From Gallalistipes aquisgranensis (GTDB lineage: Bacteria > Bacteroidota > Bacteroidia > Bacteroidales > Rikenellaceae): a stretch of 64,000 bases of DNA. Where the stretch lies: contig NZ_JADCJY010000002.1 of assembly GCF_014982715.1 (NCBI RefSeq), forward strand, positions 186,001 to 250,000, in the 5' to 3' direction. A model generated the notes under the pieces. It ran no database searches. It was given only the letters and a program-made list of their open reading frames with translations, and was not told the DNA's origin. The position numbers and the translations under genes are program-made. This document shows, one piece after another, positions 50,174 to 60,435 of the stretch (positions are counted from its first letter, which is position 1; each line of letters opens with the position of its first letter).

Positions 50174-51142
50174 CTACCGGTTCTCTCTGAGACGCTGCCA
50201 GATCAAAGCCGAAGCCCCCAGAATGGCGGCATTTTTTCCGTCGATCCCCGAGGGAAGCAGTTTCACCTTGTTGCGAAAATTGGCCAACATGTGCATTTCC
50301 ATATACTTCTTGGTGGGTTCGAAAAGATACTTGCCAGCCTTGGCCAGACCGCCGAAAAGGAAGATCGCCTCCGGACTGGTGATGGTCACGGCATTGGCCA
50401 GCGCCCTCCCCAGCAACATTCCCGTATATTCGAATGCTTCGATAGCCAGAGGGTCGCCCGCCAAAGCCGCCTTGGTAATCATTTCGGCCGTCAGGTCGTT
50501 GAAGCTGACGTCGCGGAACTCGCTGTTCTCCGTATGGTCGGCCAGCAGTTTGAAAACCGTCCGTTTGATACCGGTAGCCGAAACGTAGGTTTCCAGACAC
50601 CCTTTCCGGCCGCAACCGCACACGCGGCCCGTATGGTTGACGATCACGTGGCCCAACTCGCCGGCAAAACTGTCGTGCCCGTAGATGATCTGCCCGTTGG
50701 CCACGAATCCGCTGCCGAGCCCGGTCCCCAGCGTGATGACGATGAAATCCTTCATCCCCTTCGCTCCGCCGTAAACCATTTCCCCCACAGCCGCAGCCTT
50801 GGCGTCATTGGTCATGATTACAGGAACCGACGGGAAAAAACGCTGCAGTTTTTCCACCACGGGCACGACCCCCTTCCAGACCAGATTGGCCGCATTTTCG
50901 ATCGTACCCCGGTAGTAGTTGGCGTTCGGGGCACCGATACCCACGCCGATCAGTTCATGTTCGATGTCCAGCTGTTTGAGCAGCGACTGGATGCCGATAT
51001 AAAGCTCTTCGATGTATTGATCGAAATCGGGATATTGGCGGGTGGAGATGACCGACTCACCATACATGTTTCCCTGGTCGTCCACCAGTCCGAACGCCGT
51101 ATTCGTGCCGCCGATATCGACGCCGATTGCCAGTTTTTTCAT
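50174..51142 (-). CDS. ROK family sugar kinase (glucokinase-like)
   Basis: 322 residues. ATP-binding GVDIGGTNTAFG at the N-terminus, NDAKAAAVGE, LGTGLGSGFVANG, and the ROK zinc site CGCGRKGCLETYVS, preceded by ELGHVIVNH with its His. No helix-turn-helix domain, so it is an enzyme and not a ROK repressor. Glucose is the probable substrate; N-acetylmannosamine or fructose are alternatives. It has its own promoter and heads the minus-strand unit that runs towards truB. Confidence 0.92.
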   Translation of the reverse strand: MKKLAIGVDIGGTNTAFGLVDDQGNMYGESVISTRQYPDFDQYIEELYIGIQSLLKQLDIEHELIGVGIGAPNANYYRGTIENAANLVWKGVVPVVEKLQRFFPSVPVIMTNDAKAAAVGEMVYGGAKGMKDFIVITLGTGLGSGFVANGQIIYGHDSFAGELGHVIVNHTGRVCGCGRKGCLETYVSATGIKRTVFKLLADHTENSEFRDVSFNDLTAEMITKAALAGDPLAIEAFEYTGMLLGRALANAVTITSPEAIFLFGGLAKAGKYLFEPTKKYMEMHMLANFRNKVKLLPSGIDGKNAAILGASALIWQRLRENR

Positions 51143-51185
51143 TCCGTTTCAGGTTGTTGAGTTTTTAAATAATTTTAATTTCAAC

Positions 51186-51216
51186 CAAATATAGCGTTTT
51201 TTCGGCTCCTTCCAAA
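51186..51216 (-). promoter_or_regulatory. Promoter of the ROK kinase gene
   Basis: Minus-strand TTTG (51216-51213), 19-base spacer, TATATTTG (51193-51186): both boxes match the consensus exactly. Confidence 0.85.
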
Positions 51217-51236
51217 ATTTTTTTGCCGGGAGAGCG

Positions 51237-51244
51237 TATCTTTG
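51237..51244 (+). promoter_or_regulatory. -7 promoter element of the polyprenyl synthetase gene
   Basis: TATCTTTG, exact TAnnTTTG, no TTTG at the -33 distance. The RNA start falls near 51251, so the TTG at 51242 cannot be the start codon. Back-to-back with the ROK kinase promoter. Confidence 0.65.
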
Positions 51245-51265
51245 CGCCGAATAACCATTCGGATC

Positions 51266-52240
51266 ATGTACACACCAGAAGAGATATCCGGCATCGTCCG
51301 GCAATACATGGCCTCGCTCGTCTTCCCGCCCCACCCCCGGGAACTGTTCGCCCCGATCGAGTATTCGCTCGAGGAGGGGGGAAAGCGGCTGCGTCCCACC
51401 CTGCTGCTGATGGCCTGCAACCTGTTCAGCGAACAACCGCGCGAAGCACTCCCGGCAGCGGCGGCCGTCGAGGTATTTCACAACTTCACTCTGCTGCACG
51501 ACGACATCATGGACAATGCCGACGTGCGGCGTGGAAAACCTTCGGTGCACCGCCGGTGGGGAGCCAACGCCGCCATCCTTTCGGGCGATGCCATGATGAT
51601 CTACGCCTACACCCTGCTCGGGCAATGCGATCCTAAGCTTCTGCCGGCCCTGCTCGAAACGTTCAACCGCATGGCCATGGAGGTGTGCGAAGGACAGCAA
51701 TACGATATGGATTTCGAAAGCCGCGAACAGGTGAGCGTGGACGAATACCTGAACATGATCCGGCTGAAAACCTCCGCCCTGCTCTCCGGATCGGTCGCAC
51801 TGGGAGCCATGATCGGCGGCGCGGACGGGGAAAGCCTCGACAAGCTCGACCGGTTCGCCACTCAGTTGGGACTGGCTTTCCAGCTGCAGGACGACCTGCT
51901 GGACACCTACGGCGATGAAAAAACGCTGGGCAAGGCGATCGGCGGCGATATTCTCGAAGGGAAAAAGACCTTTCTGATGATCCGGGCACTGGAACTGGCG
52001 GCTCCGGCCCAACAGGAGACGCTGAAAAAAACGGCAGGGGACGCCTCGCTGACGACAACGGAAAAGATTCTCCGCGTCAGAGCCGTGTACGACCGGCTGG
52101 GCATCGCCCGCCTGACCCGGGAAGCGATCGCCCGCCATACCGCAGCAGCCATCGAAGCGCTCGACGCCCTCCGGCTTCCGGAAGAGAGAACGGCTCCCCT
52201 GCACGTTCTGGCTACCGGCCTGCTGGAACGGGCCAAATAG
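51266..52240 (+). CDS. Polyprenyl synthetase family protein (short-chain prenyl diphosphate synthase)
   Basis: 324 residues from ATG 51266. Both Asp-rich motifs are present: DDIMD at residues 79-83 and DDLLD in QLQDDLLDTYGDE, with GGKRLRP for IPP binding. The first motif lacks the two-residue insert of typical bacterial farnesyl synthases, and an aromatic residue (Phe74) stands five positions before it, which tends to limit chain length to C15-C20. It starts isoprenoid chains for quinones or undecaprenyl phosphate. The exact product length cannot be read from sequence. Followed by the U32 gene after 12 bases. Confidence 0.92.
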   Translation: MYTPEEISGIVRQYMASLVFPPHPRELFAPIEYSLEEGGKRLRPTLLLMACNLFSEQPREALPAAAAVEVFHNFTLLHDDIMDNADVRRGKPSVHRRWGANAAILSGDAMMIYAYTLLGQCDPKLLPALLETFNRMAMEVCEGQQYDMDFESREQVSVDEYLNMIRLKTSALLSGSVALGAMIGGADGESLDKLDRFATQLGLAFQLQDDLLDTYGDEKTLGKAIGGDILEGKKTFLMIRALELAAPAQQETLKKTAGDASLTTTEKILRVRAVYDRLGIARLTREAIARHTAAAIEALDALRLPEERTAPLHVLATGLLERAK

Positions 52241-52252
52241 AAAGGCAGGAAC

Positions 52253-53509
52253 ATGGAAAACAAACCGACTCTCACACGCGACCGGATCGAAATCATGGCT
52301 CCCGCCGGATCGTATGAATCGCTGCGGGCCGCCATCGCCGCGGGAGCCGATTCGGTCTATTTCGGCGTGGAAGGGCTCAACATGCGGGCCCGCTCCTCGT
52401 CGAACTTCACGCTCGACGACCTGACCCGCATCGCGGCGATCACACGCGAGCACGGCCTCAAAAGTTACCTGACGGTCAACACGATCATCTACGACGAAGA
52501 TCTTCCCGTAATGCGCCGCGTGATCGACCGGGCCAAAGAAGAGGAGATTTCGGCAGTCATCGCCTCGGATATGGCGGCGATCCTCTACGCCCGGGAAGCG
52601 GGCGTGGAAGTGCATGTCTCCACCCAGCTCAACGTCTGCAACACGGAAGCGGTCCGCCACTTCGCCCGATGGGCCGACGTGATGGTACTGGCCCGCGAAC
52701 TTTCCCTGCCCCAGATCGAACGCATCCATCGGGCGATCGAGGAGGAGGACATACGGGGTCCTCTCGGCGAACGGGTCAAAATCGAGATGTTCGCCCACGG
52801 CGCACTCTGCATGGCCGTATCGGGGAAATGCTATCTGAGCCAACACATCGCGGGCTGTTCGGCCAACCGGGGCGCTTGCCAGCAGATATGCCGCCGCTCC
52901 TACGAACTGCGCGACCGCGAGACGGGCGAAGAGATTCTGGTGGAAAACCGTTACCTGCTTTCGCCCAAAGATCTCTGCACGATCGGTTTTCTCGACAAAT
53001 TCCTCGCCGCAGGCGTGCGCGTTCTGAAAATCGAAGGACGGGCACGCTCGGCGGAGTATGTGAAACGGGTCTGCGAATGTTACGACGAAGCGGTGCGGGC
53101 GGTCTGTGAGGGCACCTACACCCGGGAACGCTGCGAGGCATGGACGCGAAGACTCTCCACGGTCTTCAACCGGGGATTCTGGGAGGGATACTATCAGGGG
53201 ACGCCACTCGTGGAACTCAACCGGGAGTACGGATCGTCAGCCACCAAACGTAAGGTCTACGTCGGCAAGGTGACCAATTTCTTCCGGCGGCCGCAGGTGG
53301 CCGAAATTACGACGGAAGCCTCGGGTCTGGACGAAGGGGACGAAATCCTCTTTCTGGGAGAGACTACGGGTGTGGTGGAGAGTTTCGCCACAGGCATCCG
53401 CATAGCGGAGAAACCCGTCCTGCACGTCGCCCGCAAAGAGGTCTGTTCCCTCCACACGCCGGAACCCGTCCGGCGGGGCGACAAACTCTACAAACTGGTG
53501 GATGCCTGA
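52253..53509 (+). CDS. Peptidase U32 family protein, TrhP-like
   Basis: 418 residues. The U32 signature is EMFAHGALCMAVSGKCYLS, followed by Cys-rich SANRGACQQICRRSY; N-terminal MAPAGSYESLRAAIAAGADSVYFG is typical. Members of this family (TrhP/YegQ, RlhA) are now known to be needed for prephenate-dependent tRNA or rRNA hydroxylation rather than proteolysis. The C-terminal 80 residues form a beta-barrel-like domain (VYVGKVTNFF). Its last 22 bases overlap, tail to tail, the lipocalin gene. Confidence 0.9.
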   Translation: MENKPTLTRDRIEIMAPAGSYESLRAAIAAGADSVYFGVEGLNMRARSSSNFTLDDLTRIAAITREHGLKSYLTVNTIIYDEDLPVMRRVIDRAKEEEISAVIASDMAAILYAREAGVEVHVSTQLNVCNTEAVRHFARWADVMVLARELSLPQIERIHRAIEEEDIRGPLGERVKIEMFAHGALCMAVSGKCYLSQHIAGCSANRGACQQICRRSYELRDRETGEEILVENRYLLSPKDLCTIGFLDKFLAAGVRVLKIEGRARSAEYVKRVCECYDEAVRAVCEGTYTRERCEAWTRRLSTVFNRGFWEGYYQGTPLVELNREYGSSATKRKVYVGKVTNFFRRPQVAEITTEASGLDEGDEILFLGETTGVVESFATGIRIAEKPVLHVARKEVCSLHTPEPVRRGDKLYKLVDA

Positions 53510-54042
53510 GGATTCGGCCCGGTCTGATCGCAGTAATAGAGCCTGCTCACGTCGAATCCCCGTTCGCGGGCCCGCTGCAACAGACGGTCGAGCACCTCGC
53601 GGGGCAAGGTCGGCGTACGGCTCAGTATCCACAGATAGTCGGGAGAAGAACTTCCCACCAACGCATAGGCATAATCCTCCGTATCCAGCTCCAGAATATA
53701 GTAGGTCATCGAGAACCAGAGGAAATAGACGGCCTTAAACTTTCCCTCCACAGGCGGTGGCGGCAGGCGGATCGTACCTTCGGCCGACCACAGTTTCCCG
53801 TTGGGCTTGTAACCCCGGTTGATGATGGTGACGGTTCCGTCCGGGTTCTTCAGATACTCGGCCGTCACGCGATCGAGATTCCGTTCGAGCGCATTGTCGA
53901 AACGGGCGATTTCGTACCATGTACCGAAATAGCGGTCTACCTCGATATTCTGCACCACGCTCAAATCCACCTCCCCGCCCCGGGCGTAGGAGCACACGAA
54001 ACCCAGCAGGACGAATGTCCCGCACAATACGATGCTTTTCAT
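53488..54042 (-). CDS. Lipocalin family protein (Blc-like)
   Basis: 184 residues with an N-terminal secretion signal (MKSIVLCGTFVLLGFVCSYA). The lipocalin signature GTWYEIARFDN is present, then GTVTIINRGYKPNGKLWSAEG and a C-terminal WILSRTPTLP with the conserved Arg. No clear lipobox, so it may be a free periplasmic protein, unlike E. coli Blc. It may carry lysophospholipid or other lipids during membrane stress. Confidence 0.9.
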   Translation of the reverse strand: MKSIVLCGTFVLLGFVCSYARGGEVDLSVVQNIEVDRYFGTWYEIARFDNALERNLDRVTAEYLKNPDGTVTIINRGYKPNGKLWSAEGTIRLPPPPVEGKFKAVYFLWFSMTYYILELDTEDYAYALVGSSSPDYLWILSRTPTLPREVLDRLLQRARERGFDVSRLYYCDQTGPNPQASTSL

Positions 54043-54112
54043 GGTCTGACATTTTAGAATGAAAAAGCATAAACAGTGCCGGAAAGAACCCCCGCCTTCC
54101 TCTGCGGCGGTG

Positions 54113-55202
54113 TCACTCGCCGCCGAACTGCATCAGGTAGCTCTTGATGAAACCGTCGATCTCGCCGTCGAGCACCGCTCCGGTATCGGAAGTTTCGTAT
54201 CCGGTACGGTGATCCTTCACCAGTTTGTAGGGATGCAGCGTATAGCTGCGTATCTGGGAACCCCACTCGATCTTCTTCTTCTGTCCCTCCAGTTCGTTCT
54301 GCTTCTCGCGCCGCTTCTCCAGTTCGATCTGGTAGAGACGCGATTTCAGGATACGCATGGCATTCTCGCGGTTCATCAGCTGCGAACGGGTCTCGGTATT
54401 CTCCACCACGATCCCCGACGGAAGGTGACGCAGACGCACGCCCGTCTCCACCTTGTTGACGTTCTGACCGCCCGCTCCGCTGCTGCGGTAGGTATCCCAC
54501 TCGATATCGGCAGGATTGACCACGATCTCGATCGTATCGTCCACGGCAGGCGAGACGAAAACCGACGCGAAAGTCGTCTGGCGCTTGTTGTTGGCATTGA
54601 ACGGAGAGAGTCGCACCAGCCGGTGCACGCCGCTCTCGCTCTTGAGATAGCCGTAGGCGTACTCTCCCTCGAATTCGAGCGTGGCCGATTTGACGCCCAC
54701 CTCGTCGCCCTCCTGCATGTCCTGCAGACGCACCTTGTAGCCGTTCAGTTCGCCCCAGCGGGTGTACATGCGAAGCAACATGGCGGCCCAGTCCAGACTC
54801 TCCGTACCGCCCGCCCCGGAATTGATCTCCAGAATAGCGCCCAATTTGTCCTCCTCGCTGCGCAGCATGTTCCGCATCTCCAGCGCTTCGGTCTTTGCAA
54901 GGGCTCGCCCGTACAATTCGTCGAGTTCGGCCTCCGAAGCGACACCCTCCTTCACGAAGTCAGGCATCAACTGGAGATCGTCCACGAGCGACGCCACCTC
55001 CCGGTAATCGGTGATCCAACCCCGCAGGGAAGCCACCACCTTGAGTTGTTTCTCGGCGGCGGCGGGATCGTCCCAAAAGTCGGGCGCCTGCGTTTTCTGT
55101 TCCTCTTCTTCTAATTCGATAACCCTGTTATCGATGTCAAAGATGCCTCCTCAGCGAATCCTGTCGCCTTACAAGCTCTTTAATCTGTTCGGTAGTAATC
55201 AT
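54113..55202 (-). CDS. prfB: Peptide chain release factor 2 with programmed +1 frameshift
   Basis: Full product 362 residues. The first frame starts at ATG 55202 (MITTEQIKELVRRQDSLRRHL) and hits an in-frame TGA at 55139-55137. The context AGG AGG CAT CTT TGA C is the classic RF2 slippery site: ribosomes shift +1 on CTT and continue with GAC at 55138, guided by the upstream AGGAGG. Domain 2 has the SPF stop-codon motif (RLSPFNAN) and domain 3 the GGQ motif (SSGAGGQNVNKVE). RF2 reads UGA and UAA, so the shift lets the protein limit its own synthesis. Confidence 0.97.
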
Positions 55203-55233
55203 GTTCTATCTCTTGATTCGTTGAATATTCGTT

Positions 55234-56007
55234 CTATCCGGCCACGGAGCAAGGGATTCCCAGCGCCTCGACCCGGTCGGCGATCCGGCGGAGCTCCTCC
55301 ACGGGGACCTTTTCCAGGTTCTCGGCCGGCGTATCGCGGTCGATCGTATAGATCATCACCTGGCGGGGACGGATCTGACCGATCAGCTCCAGCCAGGCAT
55401 CCACCTCGCGCGGCGTGGCGTTATCCACCCGCCTCCCGCCGTACTCGCCCCGCAGGAACATGGTTTGGACGATCAGCCGGCCCCCGAACAGTTTCATGTT
55501 CTCCACCGTCTCCGCCACCGAATAACGGCCATTGGGATTATCGACCAGACGGACCGTTTCATCGAAAGCGGAATCGAGTTTCAGGATATTGTTGTCCACT
55601 TTCATCAGTGCCTTCCGTACGGATTCGCGGCCGATCATCGTGGCATTGCTCAATACGGAGACCTTCGCCGAGGGACATACCGCATCACGCAAGGCGATCG
55701 TATCGTCGATAATGGCCGGAAAGTCGGGGTGCATGGTCGGCTCGCCGTTTCCGGCAAAAGTGATGACGTCGGGAGGCGTCCCGGCGGCCACCATTTCCTG
55801 CAATTTCTCTCCGAGCAGACACCGTACGTCCTCCCTCCGGTTGAAGCGAGGCCACAGACCGTGCCGTGCCCAGCCGCATTCGCAGTAGATGCAGTCGAAA
55901 CTGCACAGCTTACTCTCCAGCGGAAGCAGGTTCACCCCCAGCGAAAGCCCCAGCCGGCGGCTGTGCACCGGTCCGAAAATGATATCGTGATACAATGAAG
56001 TAGCCAT
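55234..56007 (-). CDS. Radical SAM protein
   Basis: 257 residues. The cluster motif is CSFDCIYCECG (a Cys-x3-Cys-x2-Cys pattern), followed by FAGNGEPTMHPDF as the SAM-binding GGE equivalent and KVSVLSNATM. The N-terminal HDIIFGPVHSRRLGLSLGVNLLP is typical of the COG0731-like group, which has members acting on tRNA or other unknown substrates. The C-terminal ends soon after the barrel. Single gene 31 bases after prfB-side leader; no pathway partner is adjacent. Confidence 0.85.
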   Translation of the reverse strand: MATSLYHDIIFGPVHSRRLGLSLGVNLLPLESKLCSFDCIYCECGWARHGLWPRFNRREDVRCLLGEKLQEMVAAGTPPDVITFAGNGEPTMHPDFPAIIDDTIALRDAVCPSAKVSVLSNATMIGRESVRKALMKVDNNILKLDSAFDETVRLVDNPNGRYSVAETVENMKLFGGRLIVQTMFLRGEYGGRRVDNATPREVDAWLELIGQIRPRQVMIYTIDRDTPAENLEKVPVEELRRIADRVEALGIPCSVAG

Positions 56008-56014
56008 ACCGGAA

Positions 56015-56041
56015 CAAAGATACTAATTTGTCGCAAATATA
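56015..56041 (-). promoter_or_regulatory. Two -7 promoter elements of the radical SAM gene
   Basis: Minus-strand TATCTTTG (56022-56015) and TATATTTG (56041-56034) both match TAnnTTTG. The first would give an almost leaderless mRNA for the ATG at 56007, so the second is the likelier one; neither has a clear -33 box. Confidence 0.5.
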
Positions 56042-56128
56042 CATTATCGCCCAACAATCCATTCCCAATAAATCTTGCACCCGGTCACAAAGCCGCCGAA
56101 TCGTTGTGCACCAGAACGATTAAAACCG

Positions 56129-56136
56129 TATCTTTG
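56129..56136 (+). promoter_or_regulatory. -7 promoter element of the GH110-like gene
   Basis: TATCTTTG, exact match; GTTG at 56103-56106 is 22 bases upstream, slightly too far for a standard -33 box. Leader about 22 bases. Confidence 0.6.
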
Positions 56137-56164
56137 AAAAATCAACCCTAACCCTATACGACCC

Positions 56165-58015
56165 ATGAAAAAACGACTGTCCCGTATCATCTTTCCACTT
56201 CTTGCCGGCTGGATCATGACCGCCTGTTCCGCCACCGATCCGTTGTCGATAAAGATTTCCGCTCCGGCCGACACCGACGATCCCCGTAAGGATTACACCC
56301 GGATCTTATACGAAACACTCGAAAACCATCCTGCCCAAAAGTTGCGAATCGTGTTCGAACCGGGAATCTATCACTTCTATCCCGACCACGCGGCAGGGAA
56401 ATACCATGCCATCACGAACCACTCCAACCTGTATCGCTATTTCGCATTTCCGCTCGTCGGATACGATTCCGTAGAGATCGAAGGCAACGGAGCCGAATTT
56501 ATCTTCCACGGAGTCATCACACCGTTCCTGATAGAGAGATCCAGCGGCATCACGATCAAAAACATACGGATAGACTGGGAATACCCGTTTTACCTGCAAG
56601 CCGAAATCACCCGCAAAAACGAAACGACGAAGGAGGTCGGCATCAGAATCGACACCACGATCTCCAAACCCGTCTATCGGGACGGCCGGCTTCGCATCCA
56701 AGGTCCCGGCTGGCAGTTCGACTACCTGGGCCAGAACATCACCTTCGATCCGGCCACGCGCGCAGTGGCTTTCATGGCTGAAACAGCACGCCTGCCGGTC
56801 GATGATCTCTATGCCGAAAAGATCAACGAACTGAACTATACGATAAAGTGGGACCGTTCGGCCACCTTGCCGGAACCCGGACACATCGTCACCTTCCGGG
56901 GCGCCATGTCCGAGAACCGGCTCGCCCCGGCCATCCACATCAGCGGCTCACGCAACGTCACCCTCCAGGACATTACCATCCATCACTGCCCGGGCATGGG
57001 AATCATCGGGGAAAAAAGTGCGGACATCACGCTCGACCGTATCCGGGTAATGCCACGGGAGGGCTCGGGACGCATCGTATCCAGCATGGCCGATGCCACT
57101 CATTTCTGTAACTGTGCCGGCAAACTGACCGTACGGGACTGTCTGTTCATGAATATGCTCGACGACGGTATCAATGTCCACGGCACCTACACCTCGGTCG
57201 AAGAGATCCGGAACCGGTCCGAAATCATCGCTTCGCTGAATCATTTCCAACAGAGCGATTTCCATTTCGCCGACCGGGCGGACACCCTTCGCATCGTCGA
57301 TGCCGAAACCATGCTTCCCAAACAGACCTGCGTGGTAAAAGAGGTCGTGAAGATCAACGAATATCTGTTCCGCATCATCACGGAAAATCCCTTGTCCGGG
57401 GAGATAAAACCCGGCGACGGCATCGAAAACATCTCCTGGTACCCCACGGAATTTCTCTTCAGCGGCAACACGATCAAAAACAACAGGGCCAGGGGTATCC
57501 TGTTGAGCGTTCCCTCGAAGTGCCTGATCGAGAACAACACCATATCGGTCATGAAAAATGCGATCCTCCTCGAAGGCGACCTTCTGCACTGGTTCGAATC
57601 GGGAGCCGTACGCGATGTCGTGATTCGGAACAACCGTTTCGGAGAGTGCTCCTACGGAGGGGGAAATTTTCCGCTGATTTCGATCAATCCCCAGATGCTC
57701 GCTTTCAAGCAGAATGAATATTACGAAAAAAACATTCTCGTCACGGACAATATCATCGCCTCGTCTTTTTCCAATCTTATCCAGGGACATGGCGTGTACG
57801 GACTGACCATCCAAGGGAACAAATTCATCAAAACCGACACATACGACGATCCTTTCCGCGGTCAGCCGATCATCCAGCTCCATCATTGCGGCGGGACAAA
57901 GATCATCCGAAACCAATTCGACAACCTGTCGCCGGCAATCGAAGTCGACCTCCCCACCTTTAACGACGATTTCCAGACCGATATCCGCAACGTAATCACT
58001 GAAAAAAACGAATAG
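56165..58015 (+). CDS. Lipoprotein with right-handed beta-helix, probable GH110 alpha-1,3-galactosidase
   Basis: 616 residues. The N-terminus is a lipoprotein signal (LLAGWIMTACSATD, lipobox MTAC). A pectate-lyase-like beta-helix follows, with repeats such as GVITPFLIERSSGITIKNIRIDW and NVTLQDITIHHCPGMGII. The conserved acidic motifs SSMADATHFCN and MLDDGINVHGTY are as seen in GH110 alpha-1,3-galactosidases of Bacteroides that act on blood-group B or linear alpha-Gal epitopes. Stands alone with its own promoter and no SusC/D pair, so it may serve glycans taken up elsewhere. Another beta-helix glycosidase family is possible. Confidence 0.78.
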   Translation: MKKRLSRIIFPLLAGWIMTACSATDPLSIKISAPADTDDPRKDYTRILYETLENHPAQKLRIVFEPGIYHFYPDHAAGKYHAITNHSNLYRYFAFPLVGYDSVEIEGNGAEFIFHGVITPFLIERSSGITIKNIRIDWEYPFYLQAEITRKNETTKEVGIRIDTTISKPVYRDGRLRIQGPGWQFDYLGQNITFDPATRAVAFMAETARLPVDDLYAEKINELNYTIKWDRSATLPEPGHIVTFRGAMSENRLAPAIHISGSRNVTLQDITIHHCPGMGIIGEKSADITLDRIRVMPREGSGRIVSSMADATHFCNCAGKLTVRDCLFMNMLDDGINVHGTYTSVEEIRNRSEIIASLNHFQQSDFHFADRADTLRIVDAETMLPKQTCVVKEVVKINEYLFRIITENPLSGEIKPGDGIENISWYPTEFLFSGNTIKNNRARGILLSVPSKCLIENNTISVMKNAILLEGDLLHWFESGAVRDVVIRNNRFGECSYGGGNFPLISINPQMLAFKQNEYYEKNILVTDNIIASSFSNLIQGHGVYGLTIQGNKFIKTDTYDDPFRGQPIIQLHHCGGTKIIRNQFDNLSPAIEVDLPTFNDDFQTDIRNVITEKNE

Positions 58016-58053
58016 CGTTACCGACAGCTCCGCGGTTTCATACCGCAATCCCG

Positions 58054-58092
58054 AAAAAAATACGACAACCCACAAAGGGTTGTCGTATTTTT
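58054..58092. terminator. Bidirectional terminator between the GH110-like gene and eno
   Basis: AAAAATACGACAACCC (58056-58071) pairs perfectly with 58077-58092 around ACAAA; A-run before and T-run after make it work for both convergent genes. Confidence 0.93.
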
Positions 58093-58132
58093 CACCCGCC
58101 GCCCCTTCTGAAAGGGTGGCTTCAAAACTTTT

Positions 58133-59449
<1,317 letters not shown>

Positions 59450-59532
59450 TTAATTGGTTATATCGTTTCCTTTTGCTTCAACGACTTCCTTCTTCCGGCC
59501 TCCGCTTCCGACGAACCGGCCGAAAAACGTTT

Positions 59533-59564
59533 CAAAGATACAACATTGCCGGTTATTAAACAAA
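59533..59564 (-). promoter_or_regulatory. Promoter of eno
   Basis: Minus-strand TTTG (59564-59561), 20-base spacer, TATCTTTG (59540-59533): both boxes exact. Confidence 0.85.
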
Positions 59565-59616
59565 TTTAAAAAAACCGAAATGACACTCTTCCGGAACCGA
59601 CACCACAGGGATCCGT

Positions 59617-60435
59617 TCAACGGGACTTTCGGACGACCACATCGTCCCATAAGTTTTTGAAATAGGCGATGGTATGCAACCTCCATTCCGTATAGCGGGA
59701 ATGTCGACGGCGGGGCGGGGCGGGAGCCGGCGGAGCAGGCGTGAACCAGGAGAGGGAAACCAGATGGATCGCCACGGTATTCTCCGTCACGGACATATCA
59801 CCCGGATGCCCTCCCTGCGTAGTGAAATAGTCGTAAGGATAGAGATGGTAATCGTGTTCCAGCACCTGGGGATACCGGTATTCATCGTTCCGGAAACCGA
59901 ACCGGAACGCCGTCCGGCTCAGGAGCCAGGGCATGACATATTCGCCGATCTTTTCCGGAACGAACGAACGCCCCTCATAATAGTCCAGAAAGGCACGGAA
60001 CACGGGATGGCCCTTCTCCGCCCCCATGATGGCGGCTTCGATATTGATTCCGGTATTTCCCGACATGACCAGCGAATCGAACGTACCTTCATTCTTCTTC
60101 CATATCAAATGATCCTCCCACAGTTCGATCCCTCCGAAGGCCCGATGTTCCAGATAGGGATCGAACCGTTTCAGCACCCGCACATCCGAATCCAGATAGA
60201 TCCCGCCACAGTGGTACAAGGCGTAAAGCCGGATATAATCGGCCGCGAAAGCCCACTTTCCGTGCTTGCAGGCCTGTTCCACCCAAGGCACGCTGTGAAT
60301 ATCGAACCGTTCCATATCCCAGCATACGATTTCGTAATCGGGCATCACCCTCCGCCACGACTCAATACAATCGAGAATACGCTGCGGTTTCTCTTCGCCG
60401 CTCAGCCAACAGTAATGAATGATTTTCGGAATCAT
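59617..60435 (-). CDS. Glycosyltransferase with DXD motif, GT32 / capsular polysaccharide type
   Basis: 272 residues. Begins MIPKIIHYCWLSGEEKP, the typical GT32 opening; the metal-binding DXD motif is YLDSDVRV after AFAADYIRLYALYHCGG. Acts on a nucleotide sugar in the cytoplasm; substrate unknown. A Pro/Ala-rich hinge (PAPPAPAPPRRRHSR) lies at about 228-245, between the catalytic domain and the last 25 residues, which could be a membrane-associating helix. Single gene, not in a polysaccharide cluster. Confidence 0.88.
   Translation of the reverse strand: MIPKIIHYCWLSGEEKPQRILDCIESWRRVMPDYEIVCWDMERFDIHSVPWVEQACKHGKWAFAADYIRLYALYHCGGIYLDSDVRVLKRFDPYLEHRAFGGIELWEDHLIWKKNEGTFDSLVMSGNTGINIEAAIMGAEKGHPVFRAFLDYYEGRSFVPEKIGEYVMPWLLSRTAFRFGFRNDEYRYPQVLEHDYHLYPYDYFTTQGGHPGDMSVTENTVAIHLVSLSWFTPAPPAPAPPRRRHSRYTEWRLHTIAYFKNLWDDVVVRKSR

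Noticed and set aside
51242-51265. TTG start for the polyprenyl synthetase
   Set aside because: The TTG is inside the TATCTTTG -7 box; the ATG at 51266 fits the family start.
55137-55139. In-frame TGA in prfB read as a broken gene
   Set aside because: It is the programmed +1 frameshift site with CTT TGA C and an upstream AGGAGG.
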